A stretch of DNA of 64,000 bases from Cynocephalus volans (GCF_027409185.1 NC_084462.1:17459577-17523576); one strand, 5' to 3'; positions 1 through 11,689 are shown, counted from the stretch's first letter. Program-made: numbers and translations. Notes: a model not told the origin generated them from the letters alone.

Positions 1-174
1 GGTCACTGGGTGGCTGGAATCACACCTGGATAAACCACCTAAAGTTGGTAGGAAGGCCCTAAACACAAACTTGAGTGAAAACTGGTAATTGTGGAACCTC
101 TGTCTAAGGAAATCTGAGGTCCATGGTCTGGTCTAGCCTTCCTGTGACCCGCTTGCTAAGCAGGATTTTTTTTC

Positions 175-966
175 TCCATTTATCTATTTTTTGTGTGTAG
201 TAAAATATGCAAAAACATGAAATCTGCCATTTTAACCACTTTTAAGTGAACGGTTCAGTGGTATTAAGGGCATTCACATTGAGATGCTTGCTGTCACCGT
301 CACTGCCATCCATCTCCAGAACTCTCCTCCCGCAACGCTGAAGCTCTACGCATGTTAATCACCAACTCCCTGTCCCCGTCCCTCAGCCCCTGGCACCCAC
401 CATTCTGCTTTCTGTCTCTACAAATTGTACTACTCTAAGTACCTCATATAACTGAGGTCATATGAGGGTACTGCAAAAAGTCCATGGGAAATGGAATTGA
501 AAGATAATGCGAATCTTTTCATGAACACTTTGAAGGGCCCTTGTACAATATGTGTTTTTTGTTTGACTTATTTCACTCAACGTAATGTCCTCAAGGTTCA
601 CGAATGCTGTAGCATGTCTCAAATTTCCCTTCTTTTTAAGGCTGAATAATCCTCCATTGTGTGGAGAGACCACATTTTGTTTATCTGCTCATCCATCAAT
701 GGGCACGTGGGTTGCTTCCACCTTTTGGCTCTTGTGAATAACGCTGCTATGAGCACGGGTGTACAAATACCTCTTTGAGACCCTGTTTTCAATTCTTTTG
801 GGTGTATACCCAGAAATGGGATTGCTGGGTCATATGGTAATTCTTTTTTTTTTTTTTTTTTGGTGGCTGGGGTTACAACCCTGGGTCTTGAGGTCATCAG
901 CACCATGCTCTAACCAGCTGAGCTAACTGGCCAACCCTGGGTCATATGGCAATTCTATATTTCACT
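175..966 (-). repeat. L1 3' part (old), split by a SINE
   Basis: The reverse strand carries the end of L1 ORF2 (LPYDPAIPFLGIHPKE and a decayed MEDYSALKRREI end) followed by 3' UTR. It is interrupted at 845-936 by a colugo SINE. Confidence 0.85.
845..936 (-). mobile_element. Colugo tRNA-derived SINE in an L1
   Basis: Reverse-strand tRNA-Ile-like body (A box TAGCTCAGCTGGT) with its poly-A seen as a T run. It is flanked by a 20-bp duplication (825-844 and 937-956, one mismatch), which proves insertion into the older L1. Confidence 0.88.
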
Positions 967-1279
967 TTTGGAGGACCTGCAGGTTTTTGAGAGTGATCTG
1001 ACAGCAGGGTCTCCCCTGTGCATCCTTTTTCCTCAAGATCAAGGCTGTGCCGATGGTCCTTGGGGGTGTTCACTGCAGCAGAGCCTCCTTTCTGTCTCTG
1101 TGATGGGGACACAAATTAAGAAGCTGACTCACTGGCCTCCCCTGCTGGGTGGTTTCCTTTCAGCGGGGGAAGGGAGGGAGGAAGCAGACCTTCCCTTGAC
1201 TCCTCAGAGACCCTCTGCTTGATGACACAGCTTGCCCAGGTCCTTGCCGGCCTCACACAGCTCCTCTGTCTGGTCCCAG

Positions 1280-1404
1280 GATGGCTCTGTTCTGAATATA
1301 TCTCCCCTGCCGGAGGAGTCCAGCCACGACCAGCTGGCCGACAGGAAGGACCTCCCGTGGGGTGCACAGTTCGAGCTGCCTCCAATGCTCCTGGAGAGAG
1401 ACAG
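1280..1404 (+). CDS. KIF19B: Kinesin-19-like (KIF19B) tail, internal exon 1 of 5 seen
   Basis: This is an internal coding exon of 125 nt, with an acceptor after a pyrimidine-rich run (AG at 1278-1279) and donor GTGAGA at 1405. It is read in phase 0 from GAT and encodes 41 residues plus two bases, starting DGSVLNISPLPEESSHDQ and ending near PPMLLERD. The same phase-2 ending fits the next exon at 5018. Kinesin-19 proteins have an N-terminal motor and neck coiled coil followed by a long low-complexity tail. KIF19 (KIF19A) depolymerises microtubules at the tips of motile cilia and so limits their length; what a B paralogue does is poorly known. Only tail sequence is visible here, and the motor lies upstream of the window. 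The family call rests mainly on motifs in the 5018 exon and on synteny with CHST12. This exon alone would not identify the family. Confidence 0.68.
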
Positions 1405-1679
1405 GTGAGAGGGCTCCTGTCCAAGCCTCCTTTCTGCGGCCCTGCTCCTCAGAGCTAGGTGACCTGCCTGGGGGATTGGAGGCAGGATGCCAAGAGTCCC
1501 AAATCCCGGGCCAGCTCAGCTTACACGTGACCCTGGGCACATCTCAGAGCCTATTTCCTCTTTTGAGAAGGGCATCTAATATCCCCTCCCTTGCTAGGTT
1601 GTTTTAAGAATAATAAACACATCCTAGGAGATACTCCCTGCCTGGATCCACCAGGAGGATAGGGAGTTTGATGCTAGAA

Positions 1680-2465
1680 ATGCCCTTTTCAATTTTGTGT
1701 GTATCTTTTGTGCAAAAATTTTTCACTTGGCAATAGCCTTACTTCTACCCTCAATGCTTTCCTCCCCTTCTCTCTCCTTTTTTACTTTGTATTTGGTATT
1801 TTCCAGCACTGAAACTTACCCTAGTAAAGTGAACACCCATAGACTCATAACCTAGATTTAATAGTTAGCATTTTTCCCAATTTGTGTCACTGTTTAGTTG
1901 GCTTGGGTTGCCATGACAGAATACCATACACTGGGTGGCTTAAACAACAGACATTTATTTCTCACAGTTCTGGAGGCTGGAAGTTGGAGATCAGGGTGCC
2001 AGCAGGGTTGGTTCCTAGTGAGGGCTTTTTTCCTGGCTTGCAGACAGCCACATTCTCACTCTGTCCTCACATTAGGGGCATGGGGAGAGAGCTCTTCCTC
2101 TTCTTATAAGGCAACCAATTTTATCCAATTAAGGTCCCACACTTATGACCTCATTTAACCTTAATTACCTCCTAAAGACTCTATCTCCAGATACAGTCAC
2201 ATTGGGGGTTAGGGCTTCAGCATAAGAATTGGGGAGAAGGTACCAATTCAGCCCATAGCAATAATCTATTTCTTGTTTACGTGTTTAAAGTAAAATGCAA
2301 ATATCATTTCGTATGTAGGCATTTCACCCCTATATACATTAGTATGCAGTTCTAAACAGGGACATTTCTCTCCAGAACCACAATGCAGGTATCATTGCCA
2401 ACAAAATTAGCGATACTTCTTTGATATTATCTCATATCCTACCTATAGTCAAATTTCTCCAGTTT
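1680..2465 (-). repeat. Old L1-like 3' UTR fragment split by an MLT1 LTR
   Basis: 1680-1890 and 2265-2465 read as one old sequence interrupted by the MLT1 LTR. Similar sequence recurs at 9735-10045. Assignment to an old L1 3' UTR is tentative. Confidence 0.35.
1893..2264 (-). mobile_element. MLT1-type MaLR LTR
   Basis: Reverse complement of the MLT1 pattern: GGGTGGCTTAAACAACAG, a TTTATTTCTCACAGTTCTGG region and a GCCCATAGCA end. This is a non-coding LTR remnant. Confidence 0.8.
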
Positions 2466-2609
2466 TACCCCCAGATGCCTTTTTCAGCTGGTTTGTTCAG
2501 ACCAGGATGCATTGAAGGCCCAGCACTGTGTTTAGCTGCAATGTCCAGGTCTAATCCATCACCTTTGGGGTAATGAAAACACCAGGCTCCGGGCAGAGGA
2601 TGGGTGATT

Positions 2610-3030
2610 CCCTTAGTGTGTGTGTATGCATGCATGCTAGTGTCTGTATGTGTGTTTTGTGTATATGTTTGTGCATGCATGCATACACACATTTGTGTGC
2701 ACATATCTGTGCATGCACACATATGTACCACGTTTGTGTGCATGTGTGTTGTATATGTGTGTGCATGTGCACATGTGTATTCGTGAGCATGTCGGCGTGA
2801 GTGTACATGGATGTGTGTTATATGTATTAGTATGTTATGCATACATGTGCACTTATGTTTGTGTGAGTGGATGCATGTGTTTGTATATGTGTGCACGTGC
2901 ACATGTGTTAGTGTGCATGTCTGTGTGAGTGCACGTGTGTGATATGTGTTAGTATGCAGTGTGTGCATGTGCAGTTGTGTGCATGTGTGTTTGTATGTGC
3001 ATACATGTACGTGTGTTTATGTAAAAACTG
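2610..3030. repeat. Degenerate (TG)n/(TGCA)n tract
   Basis: About 420 bases of alternating purine-pyrimidine sequence built from TGTGTGCATG-like words. Open frames here are artefacts of the repeat. Confidence 0.9.
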
Positions 3031-3714
3031 CCTACCCCCCCCTTATCAAAACCGGATGCCTCTCCCACCTGTGAACTTGCTGCTCCACCTGTTGATTAGA
3101 GAAGAGAGTGTCAACAGAAATAGATGCTCAGATATGGGGCTGCTTGTAGGTCCATTGTGAGTGAGCCTAGGCCTCCCCAACCCCCAGTCTAGAGAGGAAT
3201 CAGGCCTCCCCCTCACCTCTTTTAGAATGTACCTGCAGCAGCTTCCTGGACTTTGGCGAGACAGCAGGCTGAGCCCCCTCCCATCCATGAGCTAGAGCTC
3301 TGGCTCCGTGTCCAAGGCAGCAGAAGAGGAGATGTGTCTCCAGCTGAGGTGCCAGCCGTGACCTACCTCCAAGGGGTTAGGGCCCATCAGCCTCCCAGAG
3401 CATCACTGTGTTTGCCAACCAGGAGGTTACTCCAAGCCTTTATGTCCAGACTTTTTAGTGGGGTTTCGTTATGTGGGCACGACTGATTATATCATTAGCC
3501 AGGTGATTGAACTCAATCTGCACACCCTTCCCTTCCTGGTGGGAACCCTTTAATTGTGTGGTTGATCTTTCTGGTGACCAGCCCCTATGCTGAAGCTCTC
3601 TAGGGTCCACTAGGAGTCACCTCATTAGCATAACAGAGACATTCCTATCACTCGGGACATTCCAGCGGTTTTGAAGGCTATGCCAGGAACCAGCTGTAAT
3701 CTTTGTTGTATCAC
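3031..3714. other. Intron sequence, no gene seen
   Basis: Mostly single-copy intron. About 3480-3670 resembles a common interspersed repeat that I cannot name. No exon is supported. Confidence 0.5.
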
Positions 3715-3905
3715 ACTTCTCCAAGATGTCTGTTCTGACTACCTAAGGAATTCCCTTCCTATGCATCTCTGTCCTATTTTCTTCATAGCAAGTATCACAA
3801 GTGCACTTGTCCACACGTCCTTTTGCTTATTTGATATCTGTATCTCCCCTTAGGTGTAGTGTGGCCCACGGTAGGTGACCAGTGTGTATACATTGGATGA
3901 ATGAG
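3715..3905 (+). repeat. L2 fragment
   Basis: Contains the L2 words TATTTTCTTCATAGCA and a degraded GGTAGGTGACCAG...TTGGATGAATGA end. Confidence 0.6.
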
Positions 3906-4352
3906 CCCAGCATGGCCTCAAACCACAGAAGCTTGGCAGAGGCCACTCACCCTGATCCCACGAGTAGGCCACAGCCCACGTGGCTGGAGTAGCAGCCAGA
4001 GGCTCAGGCTGTGGTGAAGGATGTGCGGGTCCTGACAGCGGCTCTGCTGACACTTGTGTTTCATCCACAGTGATGGTTACAAAGCATCAAAAGCCACACC
4101 ACTGAAACAACTGGGAAAGCAGGATACTCTTCTCCCTCCTCCATCCCTCCCCATCCTGCTGACTCCTCCAGGTCACGAGGTTGGTGTGTTCAGCACTAGC
4201 CAGGGCCCTCCCCCTTCCCCAACAGGGTCCTCGGTGTCCCTGTCAGTGACTCAGTGTCTGGCCCTCTCATGTGCCCTCTTACTCACGTCCTGGGGCCCCA
4301 GCTGCTTCTCCACTCTGAGTACCTGAATTTTCTGTCTTTCCCCCACTTTCTT

Positions 4353-4439
4353 ATTTTTTAAAGATGACTGGGAAGGGGATCTTAACCCTTGACTTGGTGT
4401 TGTCAGCGCCACGCTCTCCCAAGTGAGCCACAGCCGGCT
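4353..4439 (-). mobile_element. Colugo SINE, half-copy
   Basis: Right-hand monomer only (ACTTGGTGTTGTCAGCGCC), with T/A-rich end at 4353 and an imperfect duplication of TTTCCCC-x-x-CTTTCTT on both sides. Confidence 0.75.
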
Positions 4440-4689
4440 CCTTTCCCCTGCTTTCTTTCCCTCTCTTTATCGTGTAGATTGGTCTAGCCTCACTCCCAGC
4501 AAGCAAGAAGTCTCCCCTTTTTGGAGGTGGGGAAGGATAGGCTGTGGGAAACTGAGTGGCAAATGCAAGAATCTCTTTGGCAGATGGGTGGGCTTGGGGA
4601 AAAGGAGGGAGCTGTGAGGATTCACAAGTTAGTAATTTTGGTCTTCTTGTATGAACTATTATTAAGAAACTATTAGTAATTTTTATTAT

Positions 4690-5017
4690 AATAATAGTAT
4701 AAGTGAGTGGGCTCCGGATGGTTCCCTGACCCCTCCAGGGAGTGGGGTGGGGTGGGGGGTGAGGGGCACTGTGCTGAGGAATTTGTGCCCCCACCTCCCT
4801 CCTGGGTAGGGGATGGCCCTGCGGCCTGAGTGCCGCACTCTCTCCTGGGGTATCCACCTGAGATTAAACACCATTACCAGGGCAGGAATGGGCTTAGTCA
4901 CACTCTTCCTTGGCCCTTGTTCCACGCCCCCTCCCCACAGTCTTTCTCCCTAATAAATTACTTGCCTTGGGTCATCGTCTCTGGGCTTGCTTCTGGGGAC
5001 CCAACCTGGAACTACAG
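4690..5017 (+). mobile_element. LTR-like sequence abutting a kinesin exon
   Basis: The right end has the typical retroviral-LTR tail: CCCTAATAAATTACTTGC then GCTTCTGGGGACCCAACCTG and ACTACAG. The left edge is unclear and the family is not assigned. It ends exactly where the kinesin exon acceptor lies. Confidence 0.5.
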
Positions 5018-5429
5018 CAGCAGCCTGGTGGCATCTGACCATCCTGCCGCCGGTGCTGATTTCCTGCAGAAGCCGAGCTCCCTGAGCATGAAGAGCTTGG
5101 TCTCCAAGCTGTACCCCACAACTGGCCTGGATGGCCCAGCCCTGAGCACTGAGGTCCTCCAGGAGATGGCTGTGGGCACCAAGAGCATCGCCCTCATCGC
5201 GGCCAGCCGGCGCTCCAAGGTGCAGGACCAGGACGGCTGTAGCAGCCGCTCCTCCCGCCACCTGCTGGAGGAGGCAGCCCTGGACTCCAGGGACCCGAAG
5301 CCCAGAGCCACCTCAGACTCCAATCTGGCAGATAGGAGGTGGCCCCATGCCAGCCCTTGCAGGTACCAATCTGTTGAGAAGAAGGCCAGGAAGAAGCGGT
5401 CACCCTCCCTCACCCGGAGTGTGCAGCTG
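5018..5429 (+). CDS. KIF19B: Kinesin-19-like (KIF19B) tail, exon 2 of 5 seen
   Basis: This exon runs from an acceptor at ACTACAG/CAGCAG (5018; 5021 or 5024 would keep the same phase) to donor CTG/GTGAGT at 5430. It takes one base to complete the phase-2 codon of the previous exon and then reads 137 codons, ending in phase 0. Key blocks are SMKSLVSKLYPTTG, then GTKSIALIAASRRSK, then SSRHLLEEA, then ATSDSNL, then SVEKKARKKRS. From memory, the KIF19 tail has the same order: GTK with an aromatic/basic stretch, RHLL, a serine-rich S-x-x-N-L, and an SLE-x-K-R-rich block. That shared order is the main reason for the family call. The open frame extends upstream to 4830 and downstream to 5660, but those parts are LTR and intron. 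An alternative acceptor at 5070 is also phase 0, but it does not fit the 1280-1404 exon. Confidence 0.7.
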
Positions 5430-5710
5430 GTGAGTGGACGTTGGCCTGGGCACTCCTTGCCCGGTCCCAGAGGTGCAGCCAGGGCAGCTAGAGGAAGAGG
5501 ACGGGGAGTCAGGGAAGTCAGGGATTTACACAAAGTCATGGTAGACATGGGAGGGCCCCAGACTCAAAGGAGCTGTAAGAACACATTGATCCACACCGCA
5601 CCTTCCCTCTCGCCATTTCTCAAGCTCCCGTCTAGTTATGTGCGTACATATTTTATGTAGTTATAATCCCAGTGGAAATAGAGTTTTGTGATCTGTTTTT
5701 TGTTTTGTTT

Positions 5711-5770
5711 TGGCATTTGGCTGGTAAGGGGATCTGAACCCTTGACCTTGGTCTTATCAGCGCCATGTTT
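5711..5770 (-). repeat. Colugo SINE fragment
   Basis: Contains GGGGATCTGAACCCTTGACC and a TTATCAGCGCCATG piece of the tRNA-like body on the reverse strand. Confidence 0.7.
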
Positions 5771-6557
5771 TTTTCTTAACATTATTTCATAGATTTTTCA
5801 ATGACCTACATAGTATTTGTGTTTTAACTTAAAAAAAAAAGGGTACATTACTTGATTCCAAAGCATGCCAGATAAATAATGTGTGTGGGAGCTGAGTTGC
5901 TGGGTGATAACCCTAGGATATGTTTCTTTTCTTCCAGTGCCCAGCACTGGGCCTGGCACACATAGGCCCGCCACCAACACCTGCGCAGGGATGGCTGGCC
6001 AGATACAATTCCATTTTGTGGCCACTTTGTGAAGTTCTGTTCCCCTTTAAATGGCCATTTAGGCTGTCTTTGGTTTTTGACTATTACAAACAGTACTTCA
6101 GTATCCCTATATAAACAGCATTTTCATTCTGAATGACTTTCTTGGGGGACTGAACAACGTTCGAGACCCATAGAAAAGTCTCGACAAGATAGGATTAAAC
6201 AAAAATCAGAGAGCACACAGCAGAGTGTGGAATTGATCCCATGGTGTGGAATAATGTTTGCACAGGGGAAGGGGGTGGGTTTTACATGGGATCGTATGGA
6301 AATGGCCTTTACTTTATGGGGTTTCTTTCCCAAGGTACACTTGGTTAAATAAACTGCAGTGAGAGTGAGCGAGTGAGCTGCTCCCTGGGAGAGTTGGCTC
6401 GTGGTCGGGGGTCTGGGAGGTCTACATTCTGACTCTCTGGCCAGAACCCCAAACCCTGCAGGACACACACTGGGTGTTTACCGGCTCAAGATTGAAACTA
6501 ATCTGGTGATTTGTTTGGTAGAACTAAAGGTAGGATGGTAGCAGGAGTCAAAGGGTG

Positions 6558-7366
6558 GGTGTATTAGTCAGGGTTCTCCAGAGAAACAGAACCAGTAGGA
6601 TGTGTTCACATACAGTTGTCCCTCAGTGTCCATGGGAAATTGGTTCCAGGACCTCCCTCAGATATCAAAATCCTTGAGTGCCCAAGTTTCTGATATAAAA
6701 TGGCATAGTATTTGCATATAACCTATGCATGTCCTCCCATATACTTTAAATCAACTCTAGATTACTTATAATACCTCATGCAATGTAAACACTATGTAAA
6801 TAGTTGTTATACTTTATTGTTCAGGGAGTAATGACCCAAAAAAGGTCTGTCCATGTCAATAAAGATGCAATTATTTTTCCCTAATATTTTTGATCCGTGG
6901 TTGGTTGAATCTGTGGATGTAGAACCCACAGATATAGAGGGCTGATTGTATTTATATATGTGTGTATATATTTGTATGTATGTATATAGAAAGAGATTTA
7001 CTACAAGGAATTGATTCACACAATTATGGAGGCTGATCCCAAGATCTGCAGGGTGAGTCTGCAAGCTGAAGACCCAGGAGAGCTGATGTTTCATTTGGAG
7101 TCTGAAGGCAGGAAAAAGCCAATGTCTCAGCTGGAGGGCTGCCAAGCAGGAGAAATTCTCTTTTATCTAGGGAAGGCCTTCTATTCAGGCCTTCAACTAA
7201 CTGGAGATGGCCCACCCACATTAGGGAGGGCAATCTGCATTACTCAGTCCACTGGTTTAAATGTTAAACTCATCCAAAAACACCCTCATGGACACACCCA
7301 GAAAAATGTGTAACCAAATATCTGGGGACCCTGTGGTCGTCAGGTTGATACATACAATTAACCATC
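6558..7366 (+). mobile_element. MLT2-type ERVL LTR split by MER2
   Basis: Starts TGTATTAGTCAGGGTTCTCC, has the GGAATTGATTCACACAATTA and CCTTCAACTAACTGGA blocks, and ends in ACATACAATTAACCATCGCA. The left end is separated from the rest by the MER2 element at 6613-6953. Confidence 0.85.
6613..6953 (+). mobile_element. MER2 (Tigger-type) DNA transposon relic
   Basis: Terminal inverted repeats CAGTTGTCCCTC and GAGGGCTGATTG flanked by TA. The internal sequence matches MER2 (a run of TTTGCATATAACCTATGCA). Non-coding. Confidence 0.85.
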
Positions 7367-7440
7367 GCATTGGGTTTGGAGAACTCCCTCCATTGGGGGT
7401 GAGTTTGGTAAGGGAGAAGTGGGGAGGACACACAGCCAAG

Positions 7441-7490
7441 GGAGTATCTATCATTCATTCATTCGTTTGTTCATTCATTCATCCATTGGG
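7441..7490 (+). repeat. (ATTC)n microsatellite
   Basis: ATTCATTCATTCGTTTGTTC-type tetramer run. Confidence 0.85.
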
Positions 7491-7669
7491 CTCTGAAGAA
7501 GAAGGTTAGCAGCGATTCTGCAGTCATGTTCACTAAGGCATCCCATGTGCCTACAGCAGTTTGGCACACAGTAGGTGTTTAATCAATGCCCGGCTTTGGC
7601 TCTAAATGACCTTGACATGTCATCACTTATTCCTCACACTCTGCCCTGCTGTGTGATTGTTCCCTGCAG

Positions 7670-7823
7670 GCGACAGAGAAACTTCAGGCCCCCTCTATGG
7701 AGCATTTGGCTGAGAGCCTGCCGCACCCAGCGCTCCTTCAGCCATCAAAGTCGTCAGGAAAGAGCTTTTTCCCTGCTGTGCCTACGGCCTCCAAGATAAA
7801 ACCCAGCCTCAGTTTCCATGCAG
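7670..7823 (+). CDS. KIF19B: Kinesin-19-like (KIF19B) tail, exon 3 of 5 seen
   Basis: This 154-nt exon lies between a strong acceptor (TGTTCCCTGCAG) and donor CAG/GTAAAG. It enters in phase 0, matching the previous exon, and leaves in phase 1 after 51 codons. The peptide starts ATEKLQAPSMEHLAESLPHP and contains the stretch PTASKIKPSLSFHA. This is a proline- and lysine-rich unstructured tail, comparable to the GK-x-x-LP-x-AK-x-K-x-P stretch I recall late in KIF19. There are no in-frame stops. An L2-like fragment sits just upstream at about 7545-7600 and does not enter the exon. Confidence 0.68.
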
Positions 7824-8690
7824 GTAAAGAATCAAAGAAAGAAAATAGCATGTTAGTTTTTTCTGTATCTTAAGCCTCTGTCCCTCCTTCTGAGCATCAA
7901 TCTTTGAGCAGCATAACAGTTTGGGCTGTTAACAGTTGCCTGCTCCGTGGTGTGAGTGAATTACAGGTTTTCTTAGGGCATTGAATAAGCCAAGGCCACT
8001 GGCTTTATGAAAAGAAGTGTTTGCAGGAGTGCTCAGCTTTGCTTCTGACCTGCTTGACATCCCAGCAGAGGTTAAAATAATGTTTAAATTTGTGCTCACA
8101 CAGTAGGCTGCTTTGTGTGGTCTGTACCCCTGGCCCCTATGGCTTATTTCAGTGTAGGTTTGAGTCATGACTCCTGTGGCTGCTGTTATTACAAAAATAA
8201 CGTTTATTTATTGTGAAAATTTTGCAACATAGTTAAAAATTATAAATAAGAAAAAAACCTCTTATATACCCTACCATCCAGAAATAGTCACGTAAGATGA
8301 TTTCCTCACTATGGATGGAAAGTGACCTGAATATTCATACCCCCTGCCCCCTTTTAGGATCTTAGGGTTGCTTCCAATTTATCACTGTTGTGAAAGCAGA
8401 TTGAGGGATGTCAGTGCTCTTTAAAGGGAGTCCACAAACTGTTACTGACCTGCAAAAAGAGTACAGAAGTTGAGACCCAACATTTAGAAACATCTTATGG
8501 CAATTTGACAGTCCCGTGACATGCGATCAATGGCTTAGATAGTGTTTTTAAAATTTTTTTTCATTTAATTTTTTTAGTAATTCACTTTTGTTATATACAA
8601 AAGTGTGAGTCCAATACAGACTGGAAAAAAATAGACAAGCAAATTAGTCCTCACCACGGATGGTTGAAACCACCGGCCTGTATTGATGGT
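7824..8690. other. Intron sequence, no gene seen
   Basis: Single-copy intron apart from weak A/T-rich stretches. No exon is supported. Confidence 0.5.
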
Positions 8691-8691
8691 T

Positions 8692-8938
8692 ACATACTAA
8701 TAGCTCACATTTATTGAGCACTTACTATGTGCCAGGCACCATGCTAGGTCAATCCGTTTGTCCTCACAATAGTGCTATGAGGTAAGGAATAACTATTATC
8801 TCCATTTTACAGATGAGTAAATGGAGGCACAGAAAGGTTAAGGAAGTTGCTCAAGGTCACACAGCCGGGAATGGCAGACTTGGGATTTGAAGCCACATGG
8901 GCTGGCTCTGAATCCCTAGCTCTTAACCATAGTTTCAC
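8692..8938 (-). repeat. MIR SINE, near full length
   Basis: Reverse complement of the MIR consensus: TTTATTGAGCACTTACTATG, CATTTTACAGATGAGTAAA, CAAGGTCACACAGC, ending CTAGCTCTTAACCATAG. Confidence 0.93.
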
Positions 8939-9734
8939 CCAACCTCTCATTTTTTGTTTTATTAGGGTATGTTCTCAGTGGGTCAAAGGGTGAGCACATT
9001 TGGGGCATTGTTGACATATACTTTAAGGACAGTAGAAGCAGTATACATACCCACATTCTGCCTTGCTGGTGGATGTGTACCCTGGCACAACCTGATTCAT
9101 ATGAATAGTTTTAAAGGCTTTTCAGAAATCTTTGATTTTGATGACAAAATTTAGATTGATCTGTGATTTCTCACCTCTTGGTTACTGTGATTGATGGGAA
9201 CAGAGTAGGCCTGTAATAACATTTTTTAAAAACTTGAAGCACTTTAAAAAAAAATTAAAGTATTCTTTATCCTTATGAGATTTTCTGCTTTCAGAAGCTT
9301 TTATTATTATTTTTCCTGGCATAAAACAATAAAAAGTCACGAGACTACAGAATGATCAGGAGTGGGAACTTTAAAGTGCAGGGGGACTAGGGTGGCTCTC
9401 AGTACCTCTCTTCCTGGTTGGCAGGTGGGTTGTATAAAAATGTCAGGCTCCAGTCCCTCACTTGGAGGAGATGTTAATGATAGCACCATCCCTTGTGCAG
9501 GGGAATCGAGGAGAGATGACAATAAATTATGTGTGGTGGGCTTGGCACAGTGTGACTACAGCAAGTACTAAGTAGACACACTTGTTATAATTGCTTAACC
9601 TGGAAGGTTATAGTCTCCTGTGACTACCCTCACCCCAACCCCAATCACTGAAGATGGGTTGCTGTTTATATTTCCTCTAGAAATTAGCCTGTTGGAATGT
9701 GTTTGTATATATGATTTAAAATGAAATTTTCTTT
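8939..9734. other. Intron sequence, no gene seen
   Basis: Single-copy intron. Short open frames have no splice-site or family support. Confidence 0.5.
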
Positions 9735-10045
9735 TCCCAAGTTTTATTATGAACTGTCTAAACATATACAGAAGTTTGAGAAAATAGTATAATAATCTCC
9801 AATGTACCCATTGCCCAGCTTCAACAATGATCAATACTCTGCCAATCTTGTTGCATCTGTCTCTACACATTTTTGTTTGTTTATTTCCTGGTGATACTTC
9901 AAGAAAACCCCAGATCATGTCATTTCATCCATAAATACTTCAAGAGCTATCTCTAACTGATAGCAGAGTTTTATATGTCATAGCTGTAAGAATGAAGAAC
10001 AATTTTCTAATATCGTCTAATGCCCAGTCCATTTACTAAAGATGT
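9735..10045 (-). repeat. Old L1-like 3' UTR fragment
   Basis: Same type of sequence as 1680-2465, including AATGTACCCATTGCCCAGCT and TCGTCTAATGCCCAGTCC. Family assignment is tentative. Confidence 0.4.
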
Positions 10046-11389
10046 CAGCCTTTTTCAAATAAAAATGAGTGGTTGTAACTGGCTCTCTCAGTTGGTAAGA
10101 AAGGGAAACATTTCTTTGTTGGGACCAGGCTGAGCTCCTGGTCCATGGGGAGGTGCTGAGATCTCCTTTGCAAGCTCTGCAAGAAGAGGCTAGACCTCCT
10201 CTCTCAACAGTGTCTACAGAGGGTCCCTGGGAGGGGAGGGGGTTCTCAAGTCTACAACTGTAGGTGTCTGTAATCTAAAAGTCAAAGCATATTAGAGCCA
10301 TACGGTCCTTCGAGATGTGTAGCCCAATTGGTTCAGATGGGTAAACTGAGGCCCACAGAGTAGAAGTGACATCTCCAGGGTCCCATCATGCATCAATGGC
10401 ATGGCTAGGATTGGCAACCCAGTGTCCCTCCCACTGTGTCTGGCTGCTTGTGCTTGGAGAAAGAACACATTTGTACTTGGCAGGTGTACACTGAAGGGCT
10501 ACAGGTGGCTGGGGTAGACCAGGTATCCCCTTTCTCTGTCCTGGAGCCATGCAGGGCTGTGCTGAAAACAGACCTTCCCAGGGAGCCAGAGGATCATGCA
10601 CTTACAGTGTTTGGAGAGGCCTGAGCTCCCTGGGGATGGCTCCCTGGGCCAAGAGCCTAGGAGTTCCAACTGGGTTGCTTGTTCATAGTTTAGGGCCATG
10701 GCATCGCTGGTCCTACGTTCATGTCCTGATGTGTATCACATCTGAGTGTGCAGTAGCCACTGCCCTGGGTACATCTGGGGGGAAGGGAGGCAAGGCAACA
10801 CTTCCCAGGCCAGAGTGCACCAGGAAGGAGTCAATGTGTTGCCTCATTTATCATCCACGACCACTCTAGCAAATAGGTGCCTGTTTCACAGAATGATCAA
10901 CGAGGAGCAGAAAGGTGAAAGGAACTTATCCAGGGACACACACACACAGGTGCAGGTGGCAGCCCAGGCATGCAGACTCCAGAGTCCCCACAGGTGTTCC
11001 TTACACCTGTGTTCTCATTCCCATCCTGAGCCAAGGGGGAGATCGATTTTGCCCAGTACTATCTACCTAGCTCATTCGGAGAGAATGAAACACTTTCTAA
11101 AACCTTTCCAAAAAGTGCTTGAGTTCCTCTGAATGAAGAATTCTTCCCCCTGATTAAGAGCTACTTAACCAGAGCAGTTTAGAATTTTTGTAACAGATGT
11201 AGAGGTTGCAAATCAGTGATTCGCAGACCAAACCCAGCCCCAACCTTGGGGGAGTCTGATTGACTGGCACTATGTTTGAAAATAATATGAAATATCAGAC
11301 TGCACATAGAATGCAAAAGTCCAGCTTCTCTTACAAAGAGGAAAATCTGGCGACAGTGGCTCCCTCCCTTACCTCCTTCAGATGCTGAC
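10046..11389. other. Intron sequence with weak MIR pieces
   Basis: About 10320-10440 looks like a decayed MIR (GGGTAAACTGAGGCCCACAG). The rest appears single-copy, and no exon in phase with the kinesin frame is seen. Confidence 0.4.
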
Positions 11390-11645
11390 TTGTATATCAA
11401 CTTTCCTCTGTGAGATCTTCCTCGACTGTGCTCTTTCAAACCATGACCACAGCACATGTCCCGTTGAAGGTGCTGCATATTGAACTTAGATTCTTGTTCG
11501 TCTTTTTCCATCCACCAGTGCATAGGCTCCACTGGTACAAGGATGATTGGTTAGTTTTGCTCACCCCAATGTTCTCAGTGCTCATAGCAGTGCCTGACAC
11601 TTAGTAGATGCTCAATAAATGACAGTCGGATGGGTGATTGAGTGA
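11390..11645 (+). repeat. L2 3' end
   Basis: Ends with the L2 signature GTGCCTGACACTTAGTAGAT followed by GCTCAATAAATGACAG and GAGTGAATGAA. Confidence 0.7.
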
Positions 11646-11689
11646 ATGAAGGCCCTGAAGTTCTTCAAGTCCAACTTTCTCCATTTTAA

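Noticed and set aside
2465..2968. His/Thr-rich open frames
   Set aside because: Translation of a degenerate TG/CA repeat.
4830..5660. 276-residue open frame taken as one gene
   Set aside because: Only 5018-5429 is supported as an exon; the left part is LTR and the right part follows a good GTGAGT donor.
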